Assembly: GCA_032251335.1 (NCBI GenBank)
Contig: JAVVDW010000001.1
Span: forward strand, 124,001 to 188,000
DNA: 64,000 bases
Direction of reading: 5' to 3'
Origin: UM-FILTER-40-17 sp032251335
Lineage (GTDB): Bacteria > Bacteroidota > Bacteroidia > Flavobacteriales > Flavobacteriaceae
Shown here: positions 54,249 through 63,088 of the stretch, piece after piece
Numbering within the stretch: position 1 is the stretch's first letter
How the letters are laid out: each line of letters opens with the position of its first letter
Translations under genes and position numbers: made by a program
The notes under the pieces: model-generated
Seen by the model: the letters and a program-made list of their open reading frames with translations, nothing else
Database searches by the model: none
Told to the model about the DNA's origin: nothing

Positions 54249-54256
54249 TATTTTTG
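54249..54256 (+). promoter_or_regulatory. -7 box of folD
   Basis: TATTTTTG, a perfect TAnnTTTG, 31 bp before the folD ATG. TTTG at 54220-54223 is 25 bp upstream, slightly long for a -33 element. Confidence 0.45.
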
Positions 54257-54287
54257 TAAGAAAATTACGTTAATTAAATAAAAACGC

Positions 54288-55178
54288 ATGGTGTTACTCG
54301 ACGGAAAAAAAATATCGGAAGAAATCAAGGAAGAAATCACAGTAACCGTCAATCGGATGAAAGACAAAGGCGAAAAAGTACCACATTTGGCCGCTATTTT
54401 GGTGGGTAATGATGGTGCCAGCCTCACCTATGTGGGCAGCAAGGTAAAGTCCTGTGAGCGCGTAGGTTTCCTGTCCACTTTGATCAAATTGCCCAGCACC
54501 ACCAGCGAAACCGAACTGCTCAAAAAAATTGACGAACTCAACCATGACGACAATATCGACGGGTTTATCGTGCAACTACCTTTGCCGGAACAAATTGATA
54601 CCCAAAAAGTGATTATGGCCATAGATCCCGATAAGGATGTCGATGGTTTCCACCCAATGAATTTCGGAAAAATGGCACTCGATATGACCACCTTTATCCC
54701 GGCTACGCCCTTCGGAATTCTAGAACTGCTCGAAAGATATAACGTGGAAACCAAAGGAAAACACACCGTTGTGATTGGCAGAAGCCACATCGTAGGTCGC
54801 CCCATGAGCATTTTGATGGGCAGAAAAGGCTTTCCCGGAAACTCCACCGTGACCCTCACGCACAGCCACACCAAAAACATAGCACAGATCACCACACAAG
54901 CTGATATCATCATCACGGCCTTGGGCGTGCCGAATTACCTGAAAGCCGAAATGGTGAAAGACGATGCGGTAGTCATCGATGTAGGCATCACCCGCGTAGC
55001 TGACGAAAATTCACCCAAAGGCTATCGCATCACCGGCGATGTCGATTTTGAAAACGTCAGCAAAAAAGCGAGTTATATCACGCCTGTACCCGGTGGTGTT
55101 GGCCCTATGACAATTGCCATGTTACTCAAAAACACGATTTTGGCGCGGGAACGAAAGTTGCTGAAGCATAATCTTTAA
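54288..55178 (+). CDS. folD: Bifunctional methylenetetrahydrofolate dehydrogenase/cyclohydrolase
   Basis: 296 residues. Interconverts 5,10-methylene-, methenyl- and 10-formyl-tetrahydrofolate with NADP, supplying one-carbon units. Catalytic Tyr48 and Lys52 in LTYVGSKVKSCE, PDKDVDGFHPMN with the substrate-binding Asp, the Rossmann motif VVIGRSHIVGRPMSILM and the closing loop PGGVGPMTIAMLL. Full length. Single gene with its own promoter box; leader of about 25 nt. Confidence 0.97.
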   Translation: MVLLDGKKISEEIKEEITVTVNRMKDKGEKVPHLAAILVGNDGASLTYVGSKVKSCERVGFLSTLIKLPSTTSETELLKKIDELNHDDNIDGFIVQLPLPEQIDTQKVIMAIDPDKDVDGFHPMNFGKMALDMTTFIPATPFGILELLERYNVETKGKHTVVIGRSHIVGRPMSILMGRKGFPGNSTVTLTHSHTKNIAQITTQADIIITALGVPNYLKAEMVKDDAVVIDVGITRVADENSPKGYRITGDVDFENVSKKASYITPVPGGVGPMTIAMLLKNTILARERKLLKHNL

Positions 55179-55354
55179 CACAACATATAGCTTTTTTCAA
55201 AAGTTGCAGTTAGTTCCACTTTTAAGATAAATCAACCTCTTTCTACAATTTATGGCAAGTCACAAACGCTGATGCTTGGGCTTCTTTATTTGACAATTTT
55301 TGTTTGCCTCCGTAAAAAATCTTTCCGAGAGAAGTGTTTTGACATTTTTTTTAA

Positions 55355-55362
55355 TATTTTTG
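55355..55362 (+). promoter_or_regulatory. -7 box of the exported aminotransferase gene
   Basis: TATTTTTG, 31 bp before the ATG at 55394. A TTTG at 55338-55341 is only 13 bp upstream, too close for a normal -33. Confidence 0.35.
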
Positions 55363-55393
55363 AATAGATTAAAAATCTACAAATCAAATAACT

Positions 55394-56521
55394 ATGGCAC
55401 TCAACAGACGTGAATGGCTCAGGCAAACTTCACTTACCGGCGGCTTGGCCTTGGTATCCGGTCTCGGATTTGTACAAACCCTTTCGGCTGCGGAAAAGAA
55501 AAAATTCAGACCTAGGCCGTTCGAAAATCCCATCCGGTTAAGTTCGAACGAAAATCCTTACGGCCCTTCAGAAAAAGTACGCCAAGCCATTGTAGATCAC
55601 TTTGATATCGCTTGCCGATATCCATATCAGTACGGCGATGAACTTGTCAGCTTATTGGCTCAGAAAGAAGGCGTCACACCCGATCATATCGTCCTTACAG
55701 GCGGTTCTACAGAAGCCCTTCGCATAACCGGGCTTACCTTTGCTGCCAACGGAGGCGAAATCATAGCCGGTCAACCTACTTTTTTGGCCATGATGGATTT
55801 TGCCGAAAAATGGGGCGCAAGCATCAATTGGGTGCCGGTAAACGAAAAACTTGAATACGATTTGCAAGAAATTGAAAAAAGAGTTTCGGACAAAACAAAA
55901 CTCGTTTTCCTTTGCAATCCAAATAACCCGACCGGCACCGTCGTTCCCAAGAATGATTTGGTGGACTTTTGCCGTTCCGTATCGTCCAAAACTATTGTTT
56001 TCAGCGATGAAGCCTATTACGATTTTATTGATGACCCTGATTATCCGTCCATGATTTCTATGGTGAAAGAAGATAAGAATGTGATCGTATCTCGCACTTT
56101 TTCAAAAGTTTACGGACTTGCCGGTCTCCGCATTGGTTACCTTATTGCCAAACCGGAAATCGCTTTAAAAATAAAAGCAAATATTGTGGCTTTTACCAAT
56201 GTTGCAGCGATTGTTGCTGCGCGCACTGCCATGGAAGATACCGAATTTTACAATTTCAGTTTGCAACAAATAAAAGGAGGTAAGCAACTCATTTATAATT
56301 ATTTAGACGGACTTAACCTCCCGTATGTTCCTTCGCAAACCAATTTTGTGTTTTTTAAATCCGGAAAAGACATCAACTGGCTCAACCAACAATTCAAGGC
56401 ACAAGGCATGCTTGTGGGGCGGCCATTTCCGCCTTATACGGATTGGTGTCGCGTCAGTATTGGCACACCCGAAGAAGTTCGTTTGTTTAACCAAAAGTTA
56501 ACCCAAATTCTAAACGCATAG
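55394..56521 (+). CDS. HisC-like PLP aminotransferase with a Tat signal
   Basis: 375 residues. The N-terminus NRREWLRQ followed by a hydrophobic stretch and LSAAEKK is a twin-arginine export signal, so the folded enzyme is likely sent to the periplasm. The body is a class I/II fold-type I aminotransferase of the histidinol-phosphate group: RLSSNENPYGPS, GSTEALRI, FLCNPNNPTGTVV, PLP Lys238 in SRTFSKVYGLAGLRIGYL, and a C-terminal Arg region WCRVSIGTPEE. Cytosolic HisC would not need export. Physiological substrate unknown. Confidence 0.85.
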   Translation: MALNRREWLRQTSLTGGLALVSGLGFVQTLSAAEKKKFRPRPFENPIRLSSNENPYGPSEKVRQAIVDHFDIACRYPYQYGDELVSLLAQKEGVTPDHIVLTGGSTEALRITGLTFAANGGEIIAGQPTFLAMMDFAEKWGASINWVPVNEKLEYDLQEIEKRVSDKTKLVFLCNPNNPTGTVVPKNDLVDFCRSVSSKTIVFSDEAYYDFIDDPDYPSMISMVKEDKNVIVSRTFSKVYGLAGLRIGYLIAKPEIALKIKANIVAFTNVAAIVAARTAMEDTEFYNFSLQQIKGGKQLIYNYLDGLNLPYVPSQTNFVFFKSGKDINWLNQQFKAQGMLVGRPFPPYTDWCRVSIGTPEEVRLFNQKLTQILNA

Positions 56522-56604
56522 ACCTACTACACAAGAGAAACCATTTTGTACCAAACAAAGCGGATTTTTTTGTTGAATACGCACTTCTCAAAACCTTTGT
56601 TTCG

Positions 56605-56612
56605 TATCTTTG
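56605..56612 (+). promoter_or_regulatory. -7 box close to the menD start
   Basis: TATCTTTG, a perfect TAnnTTTG, ends 7 bp before the menD ATG at 56620. It implies a very short leader. No -33 element at 17-23 bp. Confidence 0.4.
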
Positions 56613-56619
56613 TGTAGAT

Positions 56620-58284
56620 ATGAAATACCCTGAAATTCCTTTAGCACAAGCCATCACATCGGCTTGTGAATTTTACAAGATATCTCAAATTGTCATCTCT
56701 CCGGGTTCTCGGAACGCACCGTTGACACTTGGATTTACGAACAACCCATGTTTTGAAAACTTCAGCATAGTAGATGAAAGAGCTGCCGCTTTTTTTGCCT
56801 TAGGCATGGCACAACAAACCGGCAAGCCCGTAGCTTTGGTTTGCACCTCTGGTTCGGCTTTGCTCAATTACTATCCGGCCATTTCAGAAGCTTATTACAG
56901 TAGAATACCACTGTTAATTCTATCTGCGGATAGACCTAAACATTTTATAGATATTGGTGACGGACAGACCATCAGGCAGGAGAACGTGTTTGCCAATCAC
57001 ATAGGTTACTCAGCAAACTTGACCGGAATTGAAAGTCAATTTTCCTCAGACAAAGAGCAAATAGAAAATGCTATAAAAACTTGTTTTACAGAAAGTTTAC
57101 CTGTTCATGTTAACATTCCACTTGAAGAACCACTCTACAACTTGACGGAAAAAAAACAAGATTTCACATTTGCCCTTCTCAACAAATTCGAAGAGCGAGA
57201 ACCCCAAGAAAATATTGACCATTTTTTACGCGATTGGCAACAATCCAAACGTAAAATGATACTGTGTGGTGTCATGCCACCCGATCTAATCAATACTGAA
57301 GTGACAGAGATGCTGGCGCAAGATTCCCATTTGATTGTTTTGACGGAAACCACATCGAATTGGCACCACCCGCATTTCATCAACAGTATCGACAAATTAA
57401 TTGCCCCGCTAGCAGATAATGACCGCAACGCGCTGTGTCCGGAAATCCTGTTGACCGTTGGCGGTATGGTGGTTTCCAAAAAAATTAAAAGTTTTCTGCG
57501 AAATTGTAGATCACTAAAACACTATCATGTGGGCGATACGGTTGCCTACGACACTTTTTTTTGCTTGCAAAAGCACATTAAAACAGAACCCAATGATTTG
57601 TTTAATATGATAAAAACAAGCGAGGCAAGCGATGAGGATACTTATAGAGACCAATGGCTGAATTATAGAAATAAACACGCTGCAAATCATGACAAATATC
57701 TAGATTCCATTCCTTTTTCTGATTTGAAAGTTTTTGACAAAATCTTCAAAACCCTACCCGAAAATGTGCAACTCCAACTCGGCAACAGTTCCACCATTCG
57801 GTATTCGCAACTCTTTGATGTGCCTCCAGAGATTCACGTTTATTGCAATCGCGGCACCAGCGGAATAGATGGTTCAACATCCACAGCAATTGGTGCTGCC
57901 GTAGCTTCGGGTCGTCCAACGGTTTTGATTACCGGCGATTTGAGTTTTTTTTATGACAGCAACGCATTGTGGAACAATTACATACCAAAAGACTTTATCA
58001 TCATATTGATTAACAACGCAGGCGGTGGCATTTTTAGAATTCTGCCCGGATATGAAGAAACGGATAATTTTGCGCATTTTTTCGAAACCACACACACAAG
58101 AACTGCTTCCCTTTTAGCCGAGATGTATGGTTTTACTTATCTCTCGGCTGCGGATGAAGACAACTTGAATTCTTGTTTGCAACAGTGTTTTTTATCAAAA
58201 GATAAACCCGTAATCTTAGAAATTATGACACCTAGATTAAGGAATAATGAAATTTTAACGAATTACTTCGAATCTATTCAATAA
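56620..58284 (+). CDS. menD: SEPHCHC synthase MenD
   Basis: 554 residues. ThDP-dependent enzyme of menaquinone synthesis that joins 2-oxoglutarate (as succinic semialdehyde) to isochorismate. N-terminal IVISPGSRNAPLTLGF is the MenD signature; VDERAAAFFALGMAQQTGKPVALVCTSGSALLNYYPAISEA follows in the Pyr domain; the PP domain has GDLSFFYDSNALWNNYIPKDF (Mg/ThDP motif, GD..NN). Full length. The neighbouring men genes are not in the window. DUF2853 gene follows by 42 bp. Confidence 0.95.
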   Translation: MKYPEIPLAQAITSACEFYKISQIVISPGSRNAPLTLGFTNNPCFENFSIVDERAAAFFALGMAQQTGKPVALVCTSGSALLNYYPAISEAYYSRIPLLILSADRPKHFIDIGDGQTIRQENVFANHIGYSANLTGIESQFSSDKEQIENAIKTCFTESLPVHVNIPLEEPLYNLTEKKQDFTFALLNKFEEREPQENIDHFLRDWQQSKRKMILCGVMPPDLINTEVTEMLAQDSHLIVLTETTSNWHHPHFINSIDKLIAPLADNDRNALCPEILLTVGGMVVSKKIKSFLRNCRSLKHYHVGDTVAYDTFFCLQKHIKTEPNDLFNMIKTSEASDEDTYRDQWLNYRNKHAANHDKYLDSIPFSDLKVFDKIFKTLPENVQLQLGNSSTIRYSQLFDVPPEIHVYCNRGTSGIDGSTSTAIGAAVASGRPTVLITGDLSFFYDSNALWNNYIPKDFIIILINNAGGGIFRILPGYEETDNFAHFFETTHTRTASLLAEMYGFTYLSAADEDNLNSCLQQCFLSKDKPVILEIMTPRLRNNEILTNYFESIQ

Positions 58285-58326
58285 ATGCTTATTTTTATGG
58301 CATATTAATTTTAAAAAAATATTCAA

Positions 58327-58665
58327 ATGAGTAAAAGAGATGAATTAATCGCCAAGTACGCCGCCGATTTAAAAGACAAATGCGGTGTAACACCGGATCA
58401 CGATTTATTGACGAAAGTCGTGATAGGTTGTGGCCCGTCTATTTACAACGATGATGCTTCAACAGTCTCAGGATCGGATGCTGATGAGCTAAACCGTGTA
58501 AAGCAAAACTTCCTCATCAAAAAATTGGGTCTTAAAGACAGTCCCGAACTCGATAACGGCATTCAGGCAGTTATCGAGCAATATGGACGCAGCAACAGAA
58601 ACAAATATCGTGCTGTGGTTTATTACCTATTGACCAAGCACTTTAAAAAAGAATCCGCTTATTAA
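58327..58665 (+). CDS. DUF2853 family protein
   Basis: 112 residues. Helical, with the family pattern MSKRDELIAKYAADLKDKCG at the start and VVIGCGPSIYNDDASTVSGSD in the middle; NRNKYRAVVYYLLTKHF at the end. Cytosolic and without known function. The gene follows menD by 42 bp and ends at a terminator shared with the convergent glmU-like gene. Confidence 0.88.
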   Translation: MSKRDELIAKYAADLKDKCGVTPDHDLLTKVVIGCGPSIYNDDASTVSGSDADELNRVKQNFLIKKLGLKDSPELDNGIQAVIEQYGRSNRNKYRAVVYYLLTKHFKKESAY

Positions 58666-58683
58666 GCAACTCATTTTTAGAAT

Positions 58684-58711
58684 AAAAAGCCTGCGCTTAT
58701 GCGGGCTTTTT
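58684..58711. terminator. Bidirectional terminator DUF2853/glmU-like
   Basis: AAAAAGCCTGC (58684-58694) pairs with GCGGGCTTTTT (58701-58711), with one wobble, six-base loop, A-run on the left and T-run on the right. It includes part of the glmU-like stop codon region. Confidence 0.78.
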
Positions 58712-59883
58712 TATTTGCGTTCAGTTTTAGTGATTTCAAAAACGTGTTCCAGAATTTTTTTGTCTTCTTCTGTCAATTCCATGTCTCTGCGCCGCATAAC
58801 TTCAGCTGCCACTTGCATGGCCTTAGCGGGCTGATAGACTTTGTAACCTGCCGGACCGCCCCAAGAGAAAGATGGTATGAAATTTCGAGGAAAACCGGCT
58901 CCAAAAATATTGGCATTTACACCGACTACCGTACCGGTGTTAAACATAGTATTGATAGCGCTTTTTGAGTGATCACCCATCATCAAGCCGCAAAACTGGA
59001 GGCCCGTTGAAACAAATTTTTGCGCCTCGTAACTCCATATTTTAACGATCCCATAATCGTTTTTCAGGTTAGACGTATTGGTGTCTGCACCGAGGTTGCA
59101 CCATTCGCCCAAAACCGAATTGCCCAAAAAACCATCGTGGCCTTTGTTGGAGTATCCAAAAAGCACGGAATTGTTTATTTCACCACCGGCTTTGCAATAT
59201 GGTCCAATTGTTGTGGGCCCGTATATTTTGGCACCCATTTTAACAGTAGAACCTTCACCAAGAGAAAATGGACCACGAATGACACTGCCTTCCATGATTT
59301 CGGCGTTTTTGCCTATGTAAATAGGCCCTTTTGATGCATTGAGTGTCGCAAACTCTACGCTGACGCCTTCTTCTAAAAAAATATTTTCCTGAAACAATAC
59401 CTTGTTAGTGGGAGAGAGTGGCATAGACTGTCTGCCCAAAGTGAGCAAGTCAAAATCGTCTTGAATGGCTTTGCCGTTTTTGCTGAAAATATCCCACGGA
59501 TATTCTAAGCGTAAAAGTTCGCCTTCAAATTCAATGGCTTCGTATGATTCAAAATGAATCGTCTCTTGTACATCTTCAGTGAAAAACGCAATCACTTCTT
59601 CTCCGTAAAAAACGGCTTGATGCCTGCTGAGGTTTTTGACGATTTCTACCAATTCTTGATTGGGCAAAAAAGAGGCGTTAATCATAACATTTTGAGCCAG
59701 TTCTACCATGGGGTATTTGTGCCCTAGGTAATCTTCTGTAAGCGTGGTGGTGGTGGTATCGAGGTAGGTCTCCCACTTTTCTCTAATGGTTAGTATGCCG
59801 ATACGAATATCTGCTACAGGTCTCGTAAAAGTGAAAGGCAACAGTTGATTGCGCACCGTTCCATCGAAAAGTATGTAGTTCAT
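58711..59883 (-). CDS. Bacteroidota-type GlmU-like sugar nucleotidyltransferase
   Basis: 390 residues. N-terminal nucleotidyltransferase-like half without the usual LAAGxGTRM loop but starting MNYILFDGTVRNQLLPFTFTRPVADIRIG, and a C-terminal left-handed beta-helix (IYIGKNAEIMEGSVIRGPFSLGEGSTVKMGAKIYGPTTIGPYCKAGGEI and so on). This layout is the alternative GlmU family of Bacteroidota (UDP-GlcNAc diphosphorylase/GlcN-1-P acetyltransferase), a probable step of UDP-N-acetylglucosamine synthesis for peptidoglycan and LPS. Downstream of meaB with a 36-bp gap. Confidence 0.88.
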   Translation of the reverse strand: MNYILFDGTVRNQLLPFTFTRPVADIRIGILTIREKWETYLDTTTTTLTEDYLGHKYPMVELAQNVMINASFLPNQELVEIVKNLSRHQAVFYGEEVIAFFTEDVQETIHFESYEAIEFEGELLRLEYPWDIFSKNGKAIQDDFDLLTLGRQSMPLSPTNKVLFQENIFLEEGVSVEFATLNASKGPIYIGKNAEIMEGSVIRGPFSLGEGSTVKMGAKIYGPTTIGPYCKAGGEINNSVLFGYSNKGHDGFLGNSVLGEWCNLGADTNTSNLKNDYGIVKIWSYEAQKFVSTGLQFCGLMMGDHSKSAINTMFNTGTVVGVNANIFGAGFPRNFIPSFSWGGPAGYKVYQPAKAMQVAAEVMRRRDMELTEEDKKILEHVFEITKTERK

Positions 59884-59919
59884 TTCAAAATTTTTGTAAA
59901 AATAAGGAATAACAATACA

Positions 59920-60984
59920 TCAAGTGTTTTGAGACAGTCTTTCGTAATATTTTTTTAATAATTGATCTGCCAAAATAAATGGATTGCTGTTTTTGTGTTC
60001 GAGGGTTTTTGTAATATTTTTCAGCTCAACTTTTACGGCTTCATTTTCATAAAAATCTGTTTTAAGCTGAGACTCCAAAGCCTGATGAAACCAAAATCTT
60101 TGCTGTGCTTTTCGTTTATTTTCAAAATGACCATTTTTCATGTGTTCTTCGAGGTACGAATCGATTAGTTGTGCAATTTCCACGATACCACTGTTTTCGA
60201 TGGCACTACACATCATTACGGGCGGGAGCCAGTTTCCGGACTTAGGCGGCCAAATATGTAGCGCATTTTGTAGTTCGTTTTTGGCACGGCGGGCACGTTC
60301 TAAGTTGTCGCCGTCAGCTTTGTTGATCACAATGGCATCGGCCATTTCAATCACGCCACGCTTGATGCCTTGCAAGCTGTCTCCGGCACCCGTAAGGTGC
60401 ATCAGTAAGAAAAAATCGGTCATGCTGTGGACGAGCGTTTCACTTTGCCCAACACCAACGGTTTCGATAAAAATCACATCAAATCCGGCGGCTTCACACA
60501 AGTAGATGGTTTCGCGCGTGCGTTTGGCTACGCCGCCTAGCGTGCTGCCCGCTGCAGTGGGACGAATGTAGGCATTTGGATGACCGGACAGCTTTTCCAT
60601 ACGGGTTTTATCTCCCAAAATACTACCACCGGAAACGGGACTGCTCGGATCTATCGCCAAAACAGCTACTTTTTTACCTTGCCGGATAAAATGCAAACCA
60701 AATTGCTCTATGAAAGTGCTTTTGCCAACACCGGGAACACCGGTTATGCCAATCCGAATAGATTTACCTGTTTTTGGAATAATTTTTTCTAAAAGTGCTG
60801 CCGCTTGCTTTTGGTGGGTTTTGTGCGTACTTTCGAGCAAGGTAATGGCTTTGCTCAGACTTGTGGTGTCGCCTTTCAATATCTTCTGAGACAGCGTTGC
60901 TGTGTTGAGCAACACTTCGCGTTGTGTTCTGATTTCTAAAATCTTATCCGGATTGATATGTGTTTTTTGGCGACCCATTGACAT
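59920..60984 (-). CDS. meaB: Methylmalonyl-CoA mutase-associated GTPase MeaB
   Basis: 354 residues from ATG 60984 (ATG 60978 gives two residues less). G-protein chaperone that loads and protects adenosylcobalamin in methylmalonyl-CoA mutase. P-loop GITGVPGVGKSTFIEQFG, switch regions DPSSPVSGGSILGDKTRM and ETVGVGQSE, base motif NKADGDN. Typical length and motif order. The mutase genes are not in the window. Followed by the glmU-like gene, 36 bp on. Confidence 0.93.
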   Translation of the reverse strand: MSMGRQKTHINPDKILEIRTQREVLLNTATLSQKILKGDTTSLSKAITLLESTHKTHQKQAAALLEKIIPKTGKSIRIGITGVPGVGKSTFIEQFGLHFIRQGKKVAVLAIDPSSPVSGGSILGDKTRMEKLSGHPNAYIRPTAAGSTLGGVAKRTRETIYLCEAAGFDVIFIETVGVGQSETLVHSMTDFFLLMHLTGAGDSLQGIKRGVIEMADAIVINKADGDNLERARRAKNELQNALHIWPPKSGNWLPPVMMCSAIENSGIVEIAQLIDSYLEEHMKNGHFENKRKAQQRFWFHQALESQLKTDFYENEAVKVELKNITKTLEHKNSNPFILADQLLKKYYERLSQNT

Positions 60985-61083
60985 GGCAAATTATAAAGTA
61001 TAAAAGTAAGAAAAGTATTGGACGATTTGAAATTTCTTTACGGCTGATATCGCCTGCTATAAAAGATAACGTGAGCCTTTCGA

Positions 61084-61800
61084 CTATATCTTTACATACC
61101 AATTTAAACGCACCCAAAAAACGTGTTCTGCAAATCCGTCTATAAATCCGTCTATTCTGTAATCGAGTCCTACTTCGAACTTGTTAGTATCTGAAAATTT
61201 ATATCCTATAACAGTGGCAAGTCTGTTTTCTAAATCATAATTTTGATCTTGCCAGCTGTTGAGGAGCTCGTTGCTGAGTTTTAGATAGAATTCATCCACA
61301 TCGGCGGATTGACCGTTTAAGGGGATTTCACTCCCAATTCGGTACCGCGCTCTAAATTCGGGTTTGTCATCTTCAAAAAAAGTTTGATCGGAAGAAAATC
61401 GATGGCTGAGTCTCTGGTTGTTTAATTTGCTGACAACTGTAAATTGTTGTATGCTTCTATGTTGTGCTTTTTGGTCTCTGATTCGCAGTGTATATCCGCC
61501 ACCTAAAAAGGATTGCAAACCAATATTTTTTGACAAAACCGTTGAAAAATCTGTCAATTCATATGTATATCCGGAGTTGGCTGCCTGGTTAAAAATACCT
61601 TTTTGAACAAACTGCCGGGATTCTATTGTAAAATTCAAATTCCATTTGTTTTCAAAACCCTTGTTCAAATTGATAGCAGGAAGCAACCCCCAAGCATAAG
61701 AAGTTTGAGCTGAAACCATGTGAGAAAACAACAATAAAAAAACAGCCGAACACCAGCGTTTAAAACACGAGGTGGTCGGCACTCTTAAATATAATTTCAT
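61084..61800 (-). CDS. DUF2490 outer-membrane-like beta protein
   Basis: 238 residues. Signal peptide ending VSAQ, then an amphipathic beta-strand series characteristic of DUF2490 (SYAWGLLPAINLNKGFENKWNLNFTIESRQ; RARYRIGSEIPL; WVRLNWYVKI at the end), probably a small outer-membrane beta-barrel. The ATG lies 41 bp inside the end of the preceding gene; a GTG at 61782 would cut the overlap to 23 bp. Last gene of a three-gene envelope set on the minus strand. Confidence 0.8.
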   Translation of the reverse strand: MKLYLRVPTTSCFKRWCSAVFLLLFSHMVSAQTSYAWGLLPAINLNKGFENKWNLNFTIESRQFVQKGIFNQAANSGYTYELTDFSTVLSKNIGLQSFLGGGYTLRIRDQKAQHRSIQQFTVVSKLNNQRLSHRFSSDQTFFEDDKPEFRARYRIGSEIPLNGQSADVDEFYLKLSNELLNSWQDQNYDLENRLATVIGYKFSDTNKFEVGLDYRIDGFIDGFAEHVFWVRLNWYVKI

Positions 61801-62335
61801 TTATACTGTGCATATGTCCGCTTTCCAAAAACAGAATTTCATACTGTCGTTTTTCTTCTTTGGTGCCTTTTACAATCAATTCAAAAGCCAGTTCAATTTT
61901 CAGACTTCTTTGGTCGGTTTGAATTAAATTAGCAAGATCTTCAAGGCTGCCCTTGTATTGGAGCTGTACTTTTTGGATTGAAAACTTAGAAAATACAGCG
62001 TCTAATCCGCGTATTATTTTTTCTTGCTGCATCCGGGTAAGAGTCTCCCAATCTACAGTTTTTTCGACATCTTCCAAGTTTCCAAGCGTGTCAAATTCAA
62101 CACTGTATTTGGCTTTATTTTTTTTGAACTTTGCCTCTATGCTTTGTCCGCTTGTACTTATTTCTTTATACCATTTAAGATTTTTGATTTCTGTCAATGA
62201 TGAGACAAAGGCCTTTGCAGCATCGGGAACTTCACTTTCTTTGGCACGACTTTCTTTTTCAAATTTGGTTTGCCCTATCAATGGATAAGTTCCAAGGATA
62301 AGCAAGCCACAAAGCAAAGTGTAAAAACGCAACAT
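61760..62335 (-). CDS. Secreted protein of unknown function
   Basis: 191 residues from ATG 62335. The frame is open up to 62401, but that would run into the DUF2911 gene; ATG 62335 gives a standard signal peptide (MLRFYTLLCGLLILGTYPL). The mature part is helical and charged (KFEKESRAKESEVPDAAKAFVSSL, a region like PepSY-type or BLUF-linked periplasmic proteins, ending in strands). Not recognised further. It overlaps the DUF2490 gene by 41 bp, suggesting tight coupling of two envelope proteins. Confidence 0.68.
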   Translation of the reverse strand: MLRFYTLLCGLLILGTYPLIGQTKFEKESRAKESEVPDAAKAFVSSLTEIKNLKWYKEISTSGQSIEAKFKKNKAKYSVEFDTLGNLEDVEKTVDWETLTRMQQEKIIRGLDAVFSKFSIQKVQLQYKGSLEDLANLIQTDQRSLKIELAFELIVKGTKEEKRQYEILFLESGHMHSINEIIFKSADHLVF

Positions 62336-62361
62336 GATGGTTAATTTATTTTTTAAAAAAA

Positions 62362-62913
62362 TCAATACGAAATAGGCACAGATACTCGGGTTTGGTCCCA
62401 CTCAAAACGAAGCATCACGTGGCCGTTTTGCTCTGCAAACGAAATGGTAAACTGCTCAGTTACTTCCGGAAGAGATTCTATAGGAATAAAAACATTTACG
62501 GTATCGTATTGAGGATCTCTACTAGCGACTCCCTCGTTGGTGACCCCCCAAATATATTGCCGTTCGTTAAAGATAACCTGCCATTGCTCGGAGTCTGGAA
62601 TCGTCCACAAGGTGTATTTCCCGGCGGGTAAATGTTGTCCGTTAATGGTTAGGTCTTTGTTGGTTGTAAATACTGTGGCTTCGTTGGCACCTGTTCGCCA
62701 AACTTCATTGTAAGGAACCAACCCGCCAAAAATGGGACGCCCTTTTTTATAAGGCCGGTTGTAGAACACAGACATTTGTAAATCATTTTTGATATAACCT
62801 ACCGTATCTTCCGGACTGTATTTTTTTGTGTTTGCTTGCCTTACTTTTATAAAACCGTAGGCGATCATACCCAAGGCAACAATGATAATTAATATCCATT
62901 TGATTTTTTTCAT
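62362..62913 (-). CDS. DUF2911 exported protein
   Basis: 183 residues. N-terminal membrane anchor or signal (KIKWILIIIVALGMIAYGF), then the DUF2911 domain, seen in SVFYNRPYKKGRPIFGGLVPYNEVWRTGANEATVFTTNKDLTINGQHLPAGKYTLWTIP. DUF2911 proteins are periplasmic or surface-anchored and of unknown function; the family is typical of Bacteroidota. First gene of the three-gene set; 26 bp before the start of the next. Confidence 0.88.
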   Translation of the reverse strand: MKKIKWILIIIVALGMIAYGFIKVRQANTKKYSPEDTVGYIKNDLQMSVFYNRPYKKGRPIFGGLVPYNEVWRTGANEATVFTTNKDLTINGQHLPAGKYTLWTIPDSEQWQVIFNERQYIWGVTNEGVASRDPQYDTVNVFIPIESLPEVTEQFTISFAEQNGHVMLRFEWDQTRVSVPISY

Positions 62914-63088
62914 GTGTTTGTTTTTATTTTTTTAAAATGGTTTGGACTGATGTTTTTTTGTCATCTCCATTGATTTCTTAAATCTCCCGACAGACGATGT
63001 TTCATTTATCAAAAAACGCCTATGTCCTTAAATTTAAATTAAACGAACTGTTTTTTAGATAGATTCGACCTGCCATAAAAATATAAAA

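Noticed and set aside
55394..56521. Assignment as the histidine-pathway HisC working with the nearby hisF
   Set aside because: The Tat signal and 10-kb distance argue against it; the similarity is only at family level.
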